From NCBI GenBank assembly GCA_950097015.1, contig CATNEN010000014.1, positions 1,116,001 to 1,180,000 on the forward strand: a stretch of 64,000 bases of DNA. Direction: 5' to 3'. The notes beneath the pieces are model-generated. The model did no database searches, was not told where the DNA came from, and worked only from the letters and a program-made list of their open reading frames with translations. The position numbers were made by a program, and so were the translations under genes. The stretch is from Macrostomum hystrix. Lineage: Eukaryota; Platyhelminthes; Macrostomidae. Below, in pieces: positions 39,901 through 50,311 of this stretch. The first letter of the stretch is position 1; the number at the start of each line of letters is the position of its first letter.

Positions 39901-41242
39901 AGTCCTGGAACTCATTGGCGAGTCCTGGAACTGACTGACGAGTCCTGGAACTCACTGACGAGTCCTGGAACTCACTGACGAGTCCTGGAACTCACTGACG
40001 AGTCCTGGAACTCATTGGCGAGTCCTGGAACTCATTGGCGAGTCCTGGAACTCATTGGCGAGTCCTGGAACTCACTGGCGAGTCCTGGAACTCATTGGCG
40101 AGTCCTGGAACTCATTGGCGAGTCCCTGGAACTCATTGGCGAGTCCTGGAACTCATTGGCGAGTCCTGGAACTCACTGACGAGTCCTGGAACTCACTGAC
40201 GAGTCCTGGAACTCACTGACGAGTCCTGGAACTCACTGACGAGTCCTGGAACTCATTGGCGAGTCCCTGGAACTCATTGGCGAGTCCTGGAACTGACTGA
40301 CGAGTCCTGGAACTCACTGACGAGTCCTGGAACTCACTGACGAGTCCTGGAACTCATTGGCGAGTCCTGGAACTCATTGGCGAGTCCTGGAACTCATTGG
40401 CGAGTCCTGGAACTCATTGGCGAGTCCTGGAACTCATTGGCGAGTCCTGGAACTCATTGGCGAGTCCTGGAACTCATTGGCGAGTCCTGGAACTCATTGG
40501 CGAGTCCCTGGAACTCACTGACGAGTCCTGGAACTCACTGACGAGTCCTGGAACTCACTGACGAGTCCTGGAACTCACTGACGAGTCCTGGAACTCATTG
40601 GCGAGTCCCTGGAACTCATTGGCGAGTCCTGGAACTGACTGACGAGTCCTGGAACTCACTGACGAGTCCTGGAACTCACTGACGAGTCCTGGAACTCACT
40701 GACGAGTCCTGGAACTCATTGGCGAGTCCTGGAACTCATTGGCGAGTCCTGGAACTCACTGACGAGTCCTGGAACTCACTGGCGAGTCCTGGAACTCACT
40801 GACGAGTCCCACTGTCACACCCGCAGTGCAATTTCTGTACCTGATGCTCCGCTGTGAGACCAGCTCCAGCAGCAGCTATGTGATCACGCTCTGCGCTGAG
40901 AACGCGACATTCATCTGCGCCTGCCTCTGGTCCGCGGGCGCCGCCACGGACGACTGGCTGGCGGGCGCCGTCAACCGCACCGTCTCGCCGGTTCTGCAGG
41001 CCGTCAGCTTTGGCTGCCTCTGCGCCAACATCGCCAACTTCTTTGTGTCGGTCTTCGGCTCGCGGCCAAGTTGCTGGCCCTCCTACTTCACCGGACTGCT
41101 GTGGGGTGTCACGTGGCTCAACGTAGCCTCCTTCGCCGTCGTCACGGCCCTGCTGGTCCAGATCAGCTCGACGATGAACCTGTTTGATGCCGTGCGGAGG
41201 GCCGATGGCGAAGAACCTCAGCCCCCAATGGAGCACGAGTGA
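36907..41242 (+). CDS. Unrecognised multipass membrane protein (about four helices)
   Basis: Two exons, 36907-37057 and 40827-41242, join in phase (G|TG gives Val) to make 188 residues. A basic N-terminus (NPGYRKRAKQD) precedes a long hydrophobic stretch (YSLLLGVLLSSALYRLLAVV), then VITLCAENATFICACLW, VLQAVSFGCLCANIANFFV and LLWGVTWLNVASFAVVTALL. The tail is short and acidic. NAT and NRT sequons lie in putative loops. The layout resembles small tetraspan proteins, but I cannot assign a family. The 3.77-kb intron carries three unrelated minisatellites. An additional exon inside it cannot be excluded, since the open segment 37630-37822 has splice-like ends but the wrong phase. Confidence 0.65.
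37110..37435. repeat. Minisatellite, 22-bp unit, about 15 copies
   Basis: Core ATCCAACAGGTGTGCCCATC, first array of the membrane-protein intron, starting about 50 bp after the donor. Each unit contains CAGGTGTG, donor-like. Confidence 0.95.
37905..38215. repeat. Minisatellite, 21-bp unit, 15 copies
   Basis: Core AACACCCGATGCTCACTGTC, second array in the membrane-protein intron. Alternates between ctcaGAGtct, ctcaATGtct and ctcaCTGtct in the first half and becomes uniform later. Confidence 0.95.
38216..39520. other. Intronic AT-rich segment
   Basis: Nothing recognised between the second and third arrays of this intron. Short frames at 38783-39234 are without domains. Confidence 0.45.
39525..40808. 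repeat. Minisatellite, 20-bp unit GGCGAGTCCTGGAACTCATT, about 64 copies
   Basis: Two unit types, CATTGGCG and CACTGACG, occur in runs that repeat as larger blocks (for example 39920-40140 and 40290-40520). The array ends 18 bp before the acceptor of the final exon at 40827, so the branch point of this intron most likely lies in or beside the last unit (CTCACTGAC). Confidence 0.97.
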
Positions 41243-41261
41243 CTGTTCCTTATGGGATTCC

Positions 41262-41352
41262 CATTCTTGTCTCACAATCTTCCCACCCCTGCCTCACTAT
41301 CTTCCCACTCCTGTCTCACAATCTTCCCACTCCTGTCTCACAATCTTCCCAC
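41262..41352. repeat. Short 3'-UTR repeat, 23-24 bp unit, about 4 copies
   Basis: TCTTGTCTCACAATCTTCCC-like units directly after the stop of the membrane-protein gene. Confidence 0.8.
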
Positions 41353-41691
41353 TGGTAACTCACTAATGTATCACTACCTACTCATCTGTGTGATAAGGAT
41401 TTAGATTCTTTATTAGATAGGCGAATTCGAATGTTAGGTTTTTAATTTCTCACAATGTCAAACTTGACTTTATTTATGAAATACGATTTGCTAGATCCTG
41501 TACGTTCACAAATATATTAGCTGTGCCATCTTCCTAGTCCTATTTTGTTGCAATTGCTTCACATTTGAGCCATAGACAGTGCTCCCGAAAATTTGCCACC
41601 AAATCCAAAAGCGACCCAGCCAATGAGGGCTCAGTAAGGCAGCCTCCGAGTTTGAGTCATGAGTTGCTGAGCACAAGCTCAGCCGCTCCTC

Positions 41692-41700
41692 AATAAAAAG
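41692..41700 (+). promoter_or_regulatory. TATA-like AATAAAAAG upstream of the neuropeptide gene
   Basis: About 120 bp before the ATG at 41816, which would allow a leader of about 90 bp. The sequence is weak and could be chance. Confidence 0.3.
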
Positions 41701-41815
41701 CCATCCGGGCGCAGGGACAACGCAGGACTCACAGACCCGGAGTTTCCCAGACGGGCGCGCAACAGAAAAATCCCCCCGAGGCAATTTTCCGGTTGACAAG
41801 GCAAGCTTCAGCAAC

Positions 41816-42443
41816 ATGATTGGCTTCAACAGTAAGTAATCCATTGTGCAAGGCACGCGCTTTGAGCAGTGCTCAATATTGTGTTGATTTTCGTAACTGA
41901 CCTGCTCTCCCAACACCCCCGGCTTACAGCCTGGCAGCTACTGCTTATCGCCGCCTGCGCCGCCACCGCCTTCGCGTTCGACGAGCCGCTGGGTGAGTTG
42001 CTGCTCAAAGCCTCCCTTTAACCCCCCAATTGACTCCGCTGTAAAGCTCATCCTCAAACCCGCCTCTACTGCCAGATGGCGACCTTCCCGACGCCACCGA
42101 AGTTGGTGAAGCTGAGAAGAACGCCATGAGGCAGCTTCTGATGCACCTGATCGACGCCCAGGACGAGAACGACAAGCGAATGTCGGAGTTCGTCGGAAAG
42201 CGAATGTCGGAGTTCGTCGGAAAACGACACGCAGACAGAAAGCGAATGTCGGAGTTCGTCGGAAAACGACACGCAGACAGAAAGCGAATGTCGGAGTTCG
42301 TCGGAAAACGACACGCAGACAGAAAGCGAATGTCGGAGTTCGTCGGAAAACGACACGCAGACAGAAAGCGAATGTCGGAGTTCGTCGGAAAGAGAATGTC
42401 GGAGTTCGTCGGAAAGAGAATGTCGGAGTTCGTCGGAAAGTGA
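41816..42443 (+). CDS. Amidated neuropeptide precursor, eight MSEFVG copies
   Basis: Exons 41816-41831, 41930-41992 and 42076-42443 join in phase to give 148 residues. The first part is a signal peptide (TWQLLLIAACAATAFA). An acidic spacer ending DAQDENDKR follows. Then come eight copies of MSEFVG, seven followed by KR and the last by a lone K before the stop. Four copies are separated from the next by HADRKR. Every copy is bounded by dibasic sites, and the Gly would supply a C-terminal amide, so the predicted product is MSEFV-amide. Prohormone convertase, carboxypeptidase E and PAM would be the processing enzymes in dense-core vesicles. Repeats are almost identical at DNA level, including synonymous sites. 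I do not recognise the peptide as a member of a named family. Confidence 0.9.
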
Positions 42444-42676
42444 GCCGCTGGGTTCTCAAAGAACTTGAACTTGTTCCCGATTCGCAGAACTTGTGTATGC
42501 GCCTGAGTAAAATAATAATTGTGCAGATTAGAAGACAAATACACGGGCTCTGGCCTCCCCCAACACGCCCATAGATGATGCTCAGCTGAGCAATTCAACT
42601 CAAGTGATTCAGTGACGAAAAACATCTTTCTTTTTCAATTTTTTCCGTGGGAAAATGGAGTCTAGTTTGGAAGGAC

Positions 42677-42682
42677 AATAAA
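42677..42682 (+). promoter_or_regulatory. Poly(A) signal AATAAA of the neuropeptide gene
   Basis: AATAAA 233 bp after the neuropeptide stop codon. Confidence 0.65.
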
Positions 42683-42905
42683 ACGTGTTCTATTCGGTAA
42701 GCTTCGAAGTGAAGGCAAGGCTCACAGCCAATCAGAAAACGCCACGGATAATTGGCGGGGAGAGAGATCGTTATTTAGCTGAGCTAAAGGGCAGGGAGTA
42801 AGCCGGAAAGGCTATTGTCCGGCTACCAGCGGGAGGCCAGCCAATCACAAAGCGAAGTGGGGTGGCGCTGACCTGTAGAAAGGGACAGCTAAGAAATAGC
42901 TCACT

Positions 42906-42943
42906 AACCTGGCCGCAGCATGAGGTTAAACTGCGGCCAGGTT
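42906..42943. repeat. Perfect 13-bp inverted repeat with 12-base loop
   Basis: AACCTGGCCGCAG at 42906-42918 pairs with CTGCGGCCAGGTT at 42931-42943. The surrounding 42720-42900 region has two CCAATCA boxes (near 42729 and 42840). No gene starts here that I can identify. Confidence 0.8.
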
Positions 42944-43774
42944 TTAGAATTCAACAATATCCCACATCAATTGTAATATACTCATACTAAGACATATGAT
43001 AAGTCCGGATTCCCAACGGCACTAACTGAGGAGCTGAATTAGGAATTAGCAACTCGAATTCGGATCAGGGTTAAGAAGGCACGTAGCAATGAGCTTAGGG
43101 GATAACTAATAGCTAGCAGACACCACTCTACAACTGGGAGCTGTTCTCAAAGTTATCGGGACAGGCATTTTCAAAGCCCACCAACCCCCCCCTGGTGTCG
43201 CAGGTGAGTCTTCGGGGAGGCGGAGGGAGGAGGGCGTGGAGAGCAGCAGCTCAACTGGAACTCGACACTCAGCGGGCCGGAGACAATGCGCAGGGCTGTG
43301 GAGGAACAGGTGGGCCGCCGGGCGGAGAAGCGAAGATGAATCGATGCCTTCCCCACTTAGGCCCTTCAAATGCTTCACTTTCCCATTTTCTCACAATATC
43401 CCCTATTCTTGAAGCTGTCCCAGCCGCGTCGGCCGAAGGCTTACAAAGCTCCACTTTCTCACCGTGACCTGCTGCTGCTGCTGCTGCTTTTAGAGCTGCA
43501 GAGAATTTTCTTGCCTCCGACCGCCCGCCTTGGTCCTCCCACGGCCCCATTGAGTTGCCTCAATTCGGGCATTCAAGGCGGAGCCTCATTCACTGCAGCT
43601 GCCAGCAGCAAATTGTCTAACAATCTCTGGCAGCCGCCAACCGCCTGCTGAATAGGCCGAGCCGCTGAAGGGTCACTTGGCTTCTGAGCTCAGCTGCTGG
43701 GACTTTGAAGGCTACTTGAAAGTTAAAAATAGACAACTCGGAACTAGGCTATTGTACGGAGACCTGTGACGCGA
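42944..43774. other. GC-rich segment with unresolved coding potential
   Basis: Several open frames overlap on both strands at 43106-43651, with splice-like sites (GTCGCAG|GTGAGT at about 43202 on plus; CCTCCACAG about 43300 on minus). Amino-acid content is low complexity and no domain is recognisable. It may hold exons of an unknown gene or be an island-like regulatory region. Confidence 0.3.
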
Positions 43775-43781
43775 GACAGAG

Positions 43782-45485
43782 GGACAGAGAGAACAGAGGG
43801 GGAGAGTGAACAGAGGGGGAGAGTGAACAGAGGGGGAGAGTGAACAGAGGGGGAGAGTGAACAGAGGGGGAGAGTGAACAGAGGGGGAGAGTGAACAGAG
43901 GGGGAGAGTGAACAGAGGGGGAGAGTGAACAGAGGGGGAGATTGAACAGAGGGGGAGAGTGAACAGAGGGGGAAAGTGAACAGAGGGGGAGAGTGAACAG
44001 AGGGAGAGAGTGAACAGAGGGGGAGAGTGAACAGAGGGGGAGAGTGAACAGAGGGGGAGAGTGAACAGAGGGGGAGAGTGAACAGAGGGGGAGAGTGAAC
44101 AGAGGGGGAGAGAGAACAGAGGGGGAGAGTGAACAGAGGGGGAGAGTGAACAGAGGGGGAGAGTGAACAGAGGGGAGAGTGAACAGAGGGGGAGAGTGAA
44201 CAGAGGGGGAGAGTGAACAGAGGGGGAGAGTGAACAGAGGGGGAGAGTGAACAGAGGGGGAGAGAGAACAGAGGGGGAGAGTGAACAGAGGGGGAGAGTG
44301 AACAGAGGGGGAGAGTGAACAGAGGGGAGAGTGAACAGAGGGGGAGAGTGAACAGAGGGGGAGAGTGAACAGAGGGGGAGAGTGAACAGAGGGGGAGAGA
44401 GAACAGAGGGGGAGAGTGAACAGAGGGGGAGAGTGAACAGAGGGGGAGAGTGAACAGAGGGGGAGAGTGAACAGAGGGGGAGAGTGAACAGAGGGGGAGA
44501 GAGAACAGAAGGGGAGAGTGAACAGAGGGGAGAGTGAACAGAGGGGGAGAGTGAACAGAGGGGGAGAGTGAACAGAGGGGGAGAGTGAACAGAGGGGGAG
44601 AGAGAACAGAGGGGGAGAGTGAACAGAGGGGGAGAGTGAACAGAGGGGGAGAGTGAACAGAGGGGGAGAGTGAACAGAGGGGGAAAGTGAACAGAGGGGG
44701 AGAGTGAACAGAGGGAGAGAGTGAACAGAGGGGGAGAGTGAACAGAGGGGGAGAGTGAACAGAGGGAGAGAGTGAACAGAGGGGGAGAGTGAACAGAGGG
44801 GGAGAGTGAACAGAGGGGGAGAGTGAACAGAGGGGGAGAGTGAACAGAGGGGAGAGTGAACAGAGGGGGAGAGTGAACAGAGGGGGAGAGTGAACAGAGG
44901 GGGAGAGTGAACAGAGGGGGAGAGTGAACAGAGGGGGAGAGAGAACAGAGGGGGAGAGTGAACAGAGGGGGAGAGTGAACAGAGGGGGAGAGTGAACAGA
45001 GGGGAGAGTGAACAGAGGGGGAGAGTGAACAGAGGGGGAGAGTGAACAGAGGGGGAGAGAGAACAGAAGGGGAGAGTGAACAGAGGGGAGAGTGAACAGA
45101 GGGGGAGAGTGAACAGAGGGGGAGAGTGAACAGAGGGGGAGAGTGAACAGAGGGGGAGAGAGAACAGAGGGGGAGAGTGAACAGAGGGGGAGAGTGAACA
45201 GAGGGGGAGAGTGAACAGAGGGGAGAGTGAACAGAGGGGGAGAGTGAACAGAGGGGGAGAGTGAACAGAGGGGGAGAGTGAACAGAGGGGGAGAGTGAAC
45301 AGAGGGGGAGAGAGAACAGAGGGGGAGAGTGAACAGAGGGGGAGAGTGAACAGAGGGGGAGAGTGAACAGAGGGGAGAGTGAACAGAGGGGGAGAGTGAA
45401 CAGAGGGGGAGAGTGAACAGAGGGGGAGAGTGAACAGAGGGGGAGAGTGAACAGAGGGGGAGAGTGAACAGAGGGGGAGAGTGAA
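43782..45485. repeat. Minisatellite, 17-bp unit GTGAACAGAGGGGGAGA, about 100 copies
   Basis: Variants are gAGagaacag, a one-base-short aggGGagag and aggAagag. The short unit recurs about every 152-154 bp (44171/44325, 44850/45002, 45218/45372), a higher-order repeat of nine units. The 606-residue minus-strand frame through it is a period artefact (51 bp codes 17 residues). Confidence 0.97.
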
Positions 45486-46184
45486 AGAGTGACCGAGCGA
45501 CAGAGTAACGGAGGGATTGAGTGACAGTGAAAGAAGGGAGCCTGAGGTGCAGAGAGACAGAATCACCAAGTCACTGAGGGTGGATTATGAAAGCAGCAAT
45601 TAATATGGCCATTATCCAAAGTAGCAACAGCTTTCAGGTCAAGGCTAACAGTTATCCAAGACAAAGATCTTTTACTCAGACGATACAACGAAAAGTGTTT
45701 CCTTGGATATCTTGCTAGTCACTAATGAGGCACCTGCTCGATTCACTAGGCAACCGTGTCACTGGCCATATCATCCCATAACACAGCTTTGATCAATCAA
45801 AACGGGCAGGAGAAGCAAAACTCGGCCTGGGCTACTCAGCTAAGATAAGCAAAGGGATATCATTTTAACGAGTGAAGAGTGATTCCGATATTTCCTACTG
45901 CTACAGGTTAATAGTAAATTTTTTTTTCATAACACCCCGATTTGAGCTCACTGGCTAGACCCTCGCGCAGGCCGAATCTGCTTTTCCACAGCAAGCAATG
46001 CTGCCCAAGGACCTGAATTCGACCAATCAGGCCATCACGGATTTAGAGGCCTCGCGGAGGTCAATGGGTCGAGGGCCATCTCCAGCTTCCACTGCCACCT
46101 GAGCTGTGTCGAGCGTGATTATTGGGTTTGAGTATACCTGAGCACATCCGGCGACTCGCAGAGCGCAGCGCACAGGCGGACAGT
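45486..46184. other. Gene-free spacer
   Basis: No gene recognised. Ordinary composition between two arrays. Confidence 0.45.
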
Positions 46185-46885
46185 CGCTTCACAGACAGGT
46201 GGACAGTCGCTTCACAGACAGGCGAGCAGTCACTTCACAGACAGACGGACAGTCAATTCACAGACAGGCGGGCAGTCACCTGAGAGACAGACGGACAGTC
46301 ACCTGAGAGACAGACGGACAGTCACCTGAGAGACAGACGGACAGTCACCTGAGAGACAGACGGACAGTCACCTGAGAGACAGACGGACAGTCACCTGAGA
46401 GACAGACGGACAGTCACCTGAGAGACAGACGGACAGTCACCTGAGAGACAGACGGACAGTCACCTGAGAGACAGACGGACAGTCACCTGAGAGACAGACG
46501 GACAGTCACCTGAGAGACAGACGGACAGTCACCTGAGAGGCAGACGGACAGTCACCTGAGAGGCAGACGGACAGTCACCTGAGAGACAGACGGACAGTCA
46601 CCTGAGAGACAGGCGGACAGTCACCTGAGAGACAGACGGACAGTCACCTGAGAGACAGGCGGACAGTCACCTGAGAGACAGATGGACAGTCACCTGAGAG
46701 ACAGACGGACAGTCACCTGAGAGACAGACGGACAGTCACCTGAGAGACAGACGGACAGTCACCTGAGAGACAGCCGGACAGTCACCTGAGAGGCAGACGG
46801 ACAGTCACCTGAGAGACAGGCGGACAGTCACCTGAGAGACAGGCGGACAGTCACCTGAGAGACAGGCGGACAGTCACCTCACAGA
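46185..46885. repeat. Minisatellite, 23-bp unit, about 30 copies
   Basis: Core GACAGTCACCTGAGAGACAG plus ACG or GCG. The first four units carry CTTCACAG instead of CCTGAGAG, and the last returns to CCTCACAG. Confidence 0.96.
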
Positions 46886-47274
46886 CATAGCAGTCTCAAC
46901 CTCGAATTCTGAGATGCCCCAGAAGCTGCCCAATAAAGCGGGCTTGACAACATAAAGTAGCGGCTTAGAGCGGATTAGCTTAATCGGAATTCCATTCCGC
47001 TTGTGGCAAGGACAAAATAAGCTGATGCAGCTCAGAGCTGAAGCGAAGTCCACGTCGTGGCAGTTTTGAGAACTGTCCTTCCTCGGAGAATTCGGGCTCG
47101 AGCAGATCACTCTGAGCTGAAGAGCAGACGGTTTTCAGCAGAAAAGCCAGGCAATCTGTTCCCTTCAGCGTCAAGTTTTCTCAGTTATTTTTCTTCCTAA
47201 TCTCACTGAGCCTTCAAAACTGCTCACTAGTCAGGCAGAACGGCGAAACAACAAAAAAGTGAAGGAATCTCAAA
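46886..47274. other. Gene-free spacer
   Basis: Two short overlapping minus-strand frames (46874-47174) have no domain. Nothing else seen. Confidence 0.45.
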
Positions 47275-47289
47275 TTGACTGGCATACTT

Positions 47290-47768
47290 GAGGGAAAAGC
47301 TGGAATCGCAGCAGGAGCTGTAGCTAGAATCGCAGCAGGAGCGAAAGCTAGAATCGCAAAAGGAGCTGTAGCTAGAATCGCAGCAGGAGCGGAAGCTAGA
47401 ATCGCAGCAGGAGCGGAAGCTAGAATCGCAGCAGGAGCGGAAGCTAGAATCGCAAAAGGAGCTGTAGCTAGAATCGCAGCAGGAGCGGAAGCTAGAATCG
47501 CAGCAGGAGCTGTAGCTAGAATCGCAGCAGGAGCGGAAGCTAGAATCGCAGCAGGAGCTGTAGCTAGAATCGCAGCAGGAGCGGAAGCTAGAATCGCAGC
47601 AGGAGCGGAAGCTGGAATCGCAGCAGGACCGGAAGCTAGAATCGCAGCAGGAGCGGAAGCTAGAATCGCAGCAGGAGCTGTAGCTAGAATCGCAGCAGGA
47701 GCGGAAGCTAGAATCGCAGCAGGAGCGGAAGCTAGAATCGCAGCAGGAGCGGAAGCTGGAATCGTAAC
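47290..47768. repeat. Minisatellite, 24-bp unit, 20 copies
   Basis: Core GAATCGCAGCAGGAGCGGAA followed by GCTA, with GGAGCTGTAGCTA variants. Open in frame as RIAAGAEA repeats, but it lacks an ATG start and splice context, so coding is doubtful. Confidence 0.95.
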
Positions 47769-48034
47769 ATAGTTACTGGAGTGGAGAGTTTATTCAGGCA
47801 AGATAACAGGAATGAGCAAGGACACGTTGTGCATCCAGTGATGGCCCACAGTGCAGTTTGCTTGCCACGCCAAATAACTGTATGACCCCCAGAAGGCACA
47901 ACCATCGATCGGTGTTTCCTCGGCAATAACCGGGCTGATTGACAACACAGGCAGCTCAGTTTAGCCTGTCAACTGATAGCTAGGTCAATTTTGACAAGCA
48001 ATTCGTGCGAGACCACCCCCTTTGCGTTGCCCCG

Positions 48035-48175
48035 TCTCCTCCCTTCAATCTACCCCGTCTACTTACTTCAATCTACCCCGTCTCCTCCCTTCAATCTACC
48101 CCGTCTCCTCCCTTCAATCTACCCCGTCTCCTTCCTTCAATCTACCCCGTCTCCTCCCTTAAATCTATCCCGAAC
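48035..48175. repeat. Minisatellite, 23-bp unit, about 6 copies
   Basis: Core CTTCAATCTACCCCGTCTCC followed by TCC. The same unit forms the array at 50835-51090. Confidence 0.95.
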
Positions 48176-48233
48176 TCGCTCCTTTTCCACTGCTCACTGT
48201 ACCATGTCAAGTCAGTAAATTTCTTTGTCGCAG

Positions 48234-48297
48234 CGCACAGCGGAGCCGAGTCGCTAGGCGGGGCCGCCGCAGTGTTTGCTCGGAGGGCGGGAGTCAG
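48234..48297 (+). other. Possible orphan 64-bp exon
   Basis: GC-rich open segment bounded by TTTGTCGCAG and GTCAG|GTGAGA, reading HSGAESLGGAAAVFARRAG. No neighbouring exon could be linked to it and the product is unrecognised. Confidence 0.25.
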
Positions 48298-48504
48298 GTG
48301 AGACGCTGAGTTGGCATTTGTTTGCCCCGACCTTGGCCAATACTTCAGTGGGCGCCTGTTTGGTCTGATGACACAGGTGGCCCCCAAACCTCTCTTATGA
48401 GTCTGTTTGAGCAATGAGTGAAATTGTGAGCCTTTATTCTTAGCGCGTTTTTGTTCTTCACCCTCGGCTAACTCAGGCAAATACTGTATGAGACAGTGTT
48501 TGAG

Positions 48505-49410
48505 TCAGCCAGACAATCAGCTGTGTCAGACAATCAGCTGTGTCAGTCAGTTAGCTGTGTCAGACAATCAGCTGTGTCAAACAATCAGCTGTGTCAGTCA
48601 ATCAGCTGTGTCAGACAATCAGCTGTGTCAGTCAATCAGCTGTGTCAGTCAATCAGCTGTGTCAAACAATCAGCTGTGTCAGACAATCAGCTGTGTCAGA
48701 CAATCAGCTGTGTCAGTCAGTTAGCTGTGTCAGACAATCAGCTCTGTTAGACTGACAATCAGCTGTGTTAGACAGACAATCAGCTGTGTTAGACAGACAA
48801 TCAGCTGTGCCAGTCAATCAGCTGTGTCAGTCAATCAGCTGTGTCAGTCAATCAGCTGTGTCAGTCAATCAGCTGTGTCAGACAATCAGCTATGTCAGTC
48901 AATCAGCTGTGTCAGTCAATCAGCTGTGTCAGTCAATCAACTGTGTCAGTCAATCAGCTGTGTCAGTCAATCAGCTGTGTCAGACAATCAGCTGTGTCAG
49001 TCAATCAGCTGTGTCAGACAATCAGCTGTGTCAGACAATCAGCTGTGTCAGACAATCAGCTGTGTCAGTCAGTTAGCTGTGTCAGACAATCAGCTGTGTT
49101 AGACAGACAATCAGCTGTGTTAGACAGACAATCAGCTGTGTTAGACAGACAATCAGCTGTGTCAGTCAATCAGCTGTGTCAGACAATCAGCTGTGGTAGT
49201 CAGTCAGCTGTTTGAGACAGACAATCATCTGTGTCAGATAATCAGCTGTTCAGCTGTTTGAGACAGACAGTCATCTGTGTCAGATAATCAGCTGTTTGAG
49301 ACAGACAGTCATCTGTGTCAGATAACCAGCTGTTTGAGACAGACAGTCATCTGTGACAGATAATCAGCTGTTTGAGACAGACAATCATCTGTGTCAAACA
49401 GTCAGCTACT
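48505..49410. repeat. Minisatellite, 17-bp unit CAATCAGCTGTGTCAGT, about 50 copies
   Basis: Units alternate between cagTcaat and cagAcaat. From about 48745 and 49100 a 21-bp variant with TTAGACAGA appears, and a longer TTTGAGACAGACAG form follows after 49200. Confidence 0.96.
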
Positions 49411-49865
49411 ATTTTTAAAGAAAGCTTAATAGACGAGCGCTACAGGTTTGTTTCAGAAAAAATCAGCAAGGCTAATGCTTTGAAGTCGGGCAAAATAAAA
49501 AACGCGTATATTTCTACTGCAAGTAGGAAAGACGGAACATGCACAATATGATAGACGTCGGAGACAGAGAATAATCAAGTAAAAATTGGCAGGTGAAACG
49601 AAACGAAGGAGAAGCCGAGATTAAACCCGGCCTGGCCAGCAGAGCATCGATAAGATAGATATAGATTGTGCAGCTAGCTCAGAAACGGAGTATCCGGACT
49701 ACTGGAAGAAGCAAATATAATCTATACAATGTAGGTTGCGCAGAAATTAACATTACGAAAATGACCATGCGTATATGCAGATAATAACAGATAATAACAG
49801 ATAATAACAGATAATAACAATGCAGATAATAACAGCATAGAAAGCGATACTAAACTTGCATCTAA
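49411..49865. other. Spacer with a short repeat
   Basis: No gene recognised. A short run of CAGATAATAA units lies at about 49778-49835. Confidence 0.5.
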
Positions 49866-49869
49866 CTTG

Positions 49870-50310
49870 TCAGAATCAAAGATCCCATTGTCATAATCAA
49901 ATATCCCATTATCAGAATCAAAGATCCCAATATCAGAATGAAAGATCACATCGTTAGAATGAAAGATCCCATTGTCATAATCAAATATCCCATTGTCAGA
50001 ATGAGAGATCCCATTGTCACAATCAAATATCCCATTGTCAGAATCAAAGATCCCAATATCAGAATGAAAGATCACATCGTTAGAATGAAAGATCCCATTG
50101 TCATAATCAAATATCCCATTGTCAGAATGAAAGATCCCATTGTCATAATCAAATATCCCATTGTCATAATCAAATATCCCATTGTCAAAATCAAAGATCC
50201 CAATATCAGAATGAAAGATCACATCGTTAGAATGAAAGATCCCATTGTCATAATCAAATATCCCAATATCAGAATGAAAGATCCCATTGTCAGAATGAAA
50301 GATCCCATTT
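49870..50310. repeat. Minisatellite, 21-bp unit, about 21 copies
   Basis: Core AAAGATCCCATTGTCAGAAT, with AATATCCCATTGTCATAAT, GATCACATCGTTAG and CCAATATCAG variants. A block of several unit types repeats at about 49930, 50050 and 50200. It abuts the stop codon of the SLC15-like gene (50312). Confidence 0.96.
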
Positions 50311-50311
50311 T

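Noticed and set aside
43749..45569. 606-residue minus-strand frame (SPSVHSPPLFTLPLC)
   Set aside because: A 17-bp array read over 51 bp gives a 17-residue period. No start context; simple-sequence artefact.
47275..47772. 165-residue RIAAGAEA repeat protein
   Set aside because: Starts with TTG, has no flanking exon features and follows the 24-bp unit. Possible in principle but unsupported.
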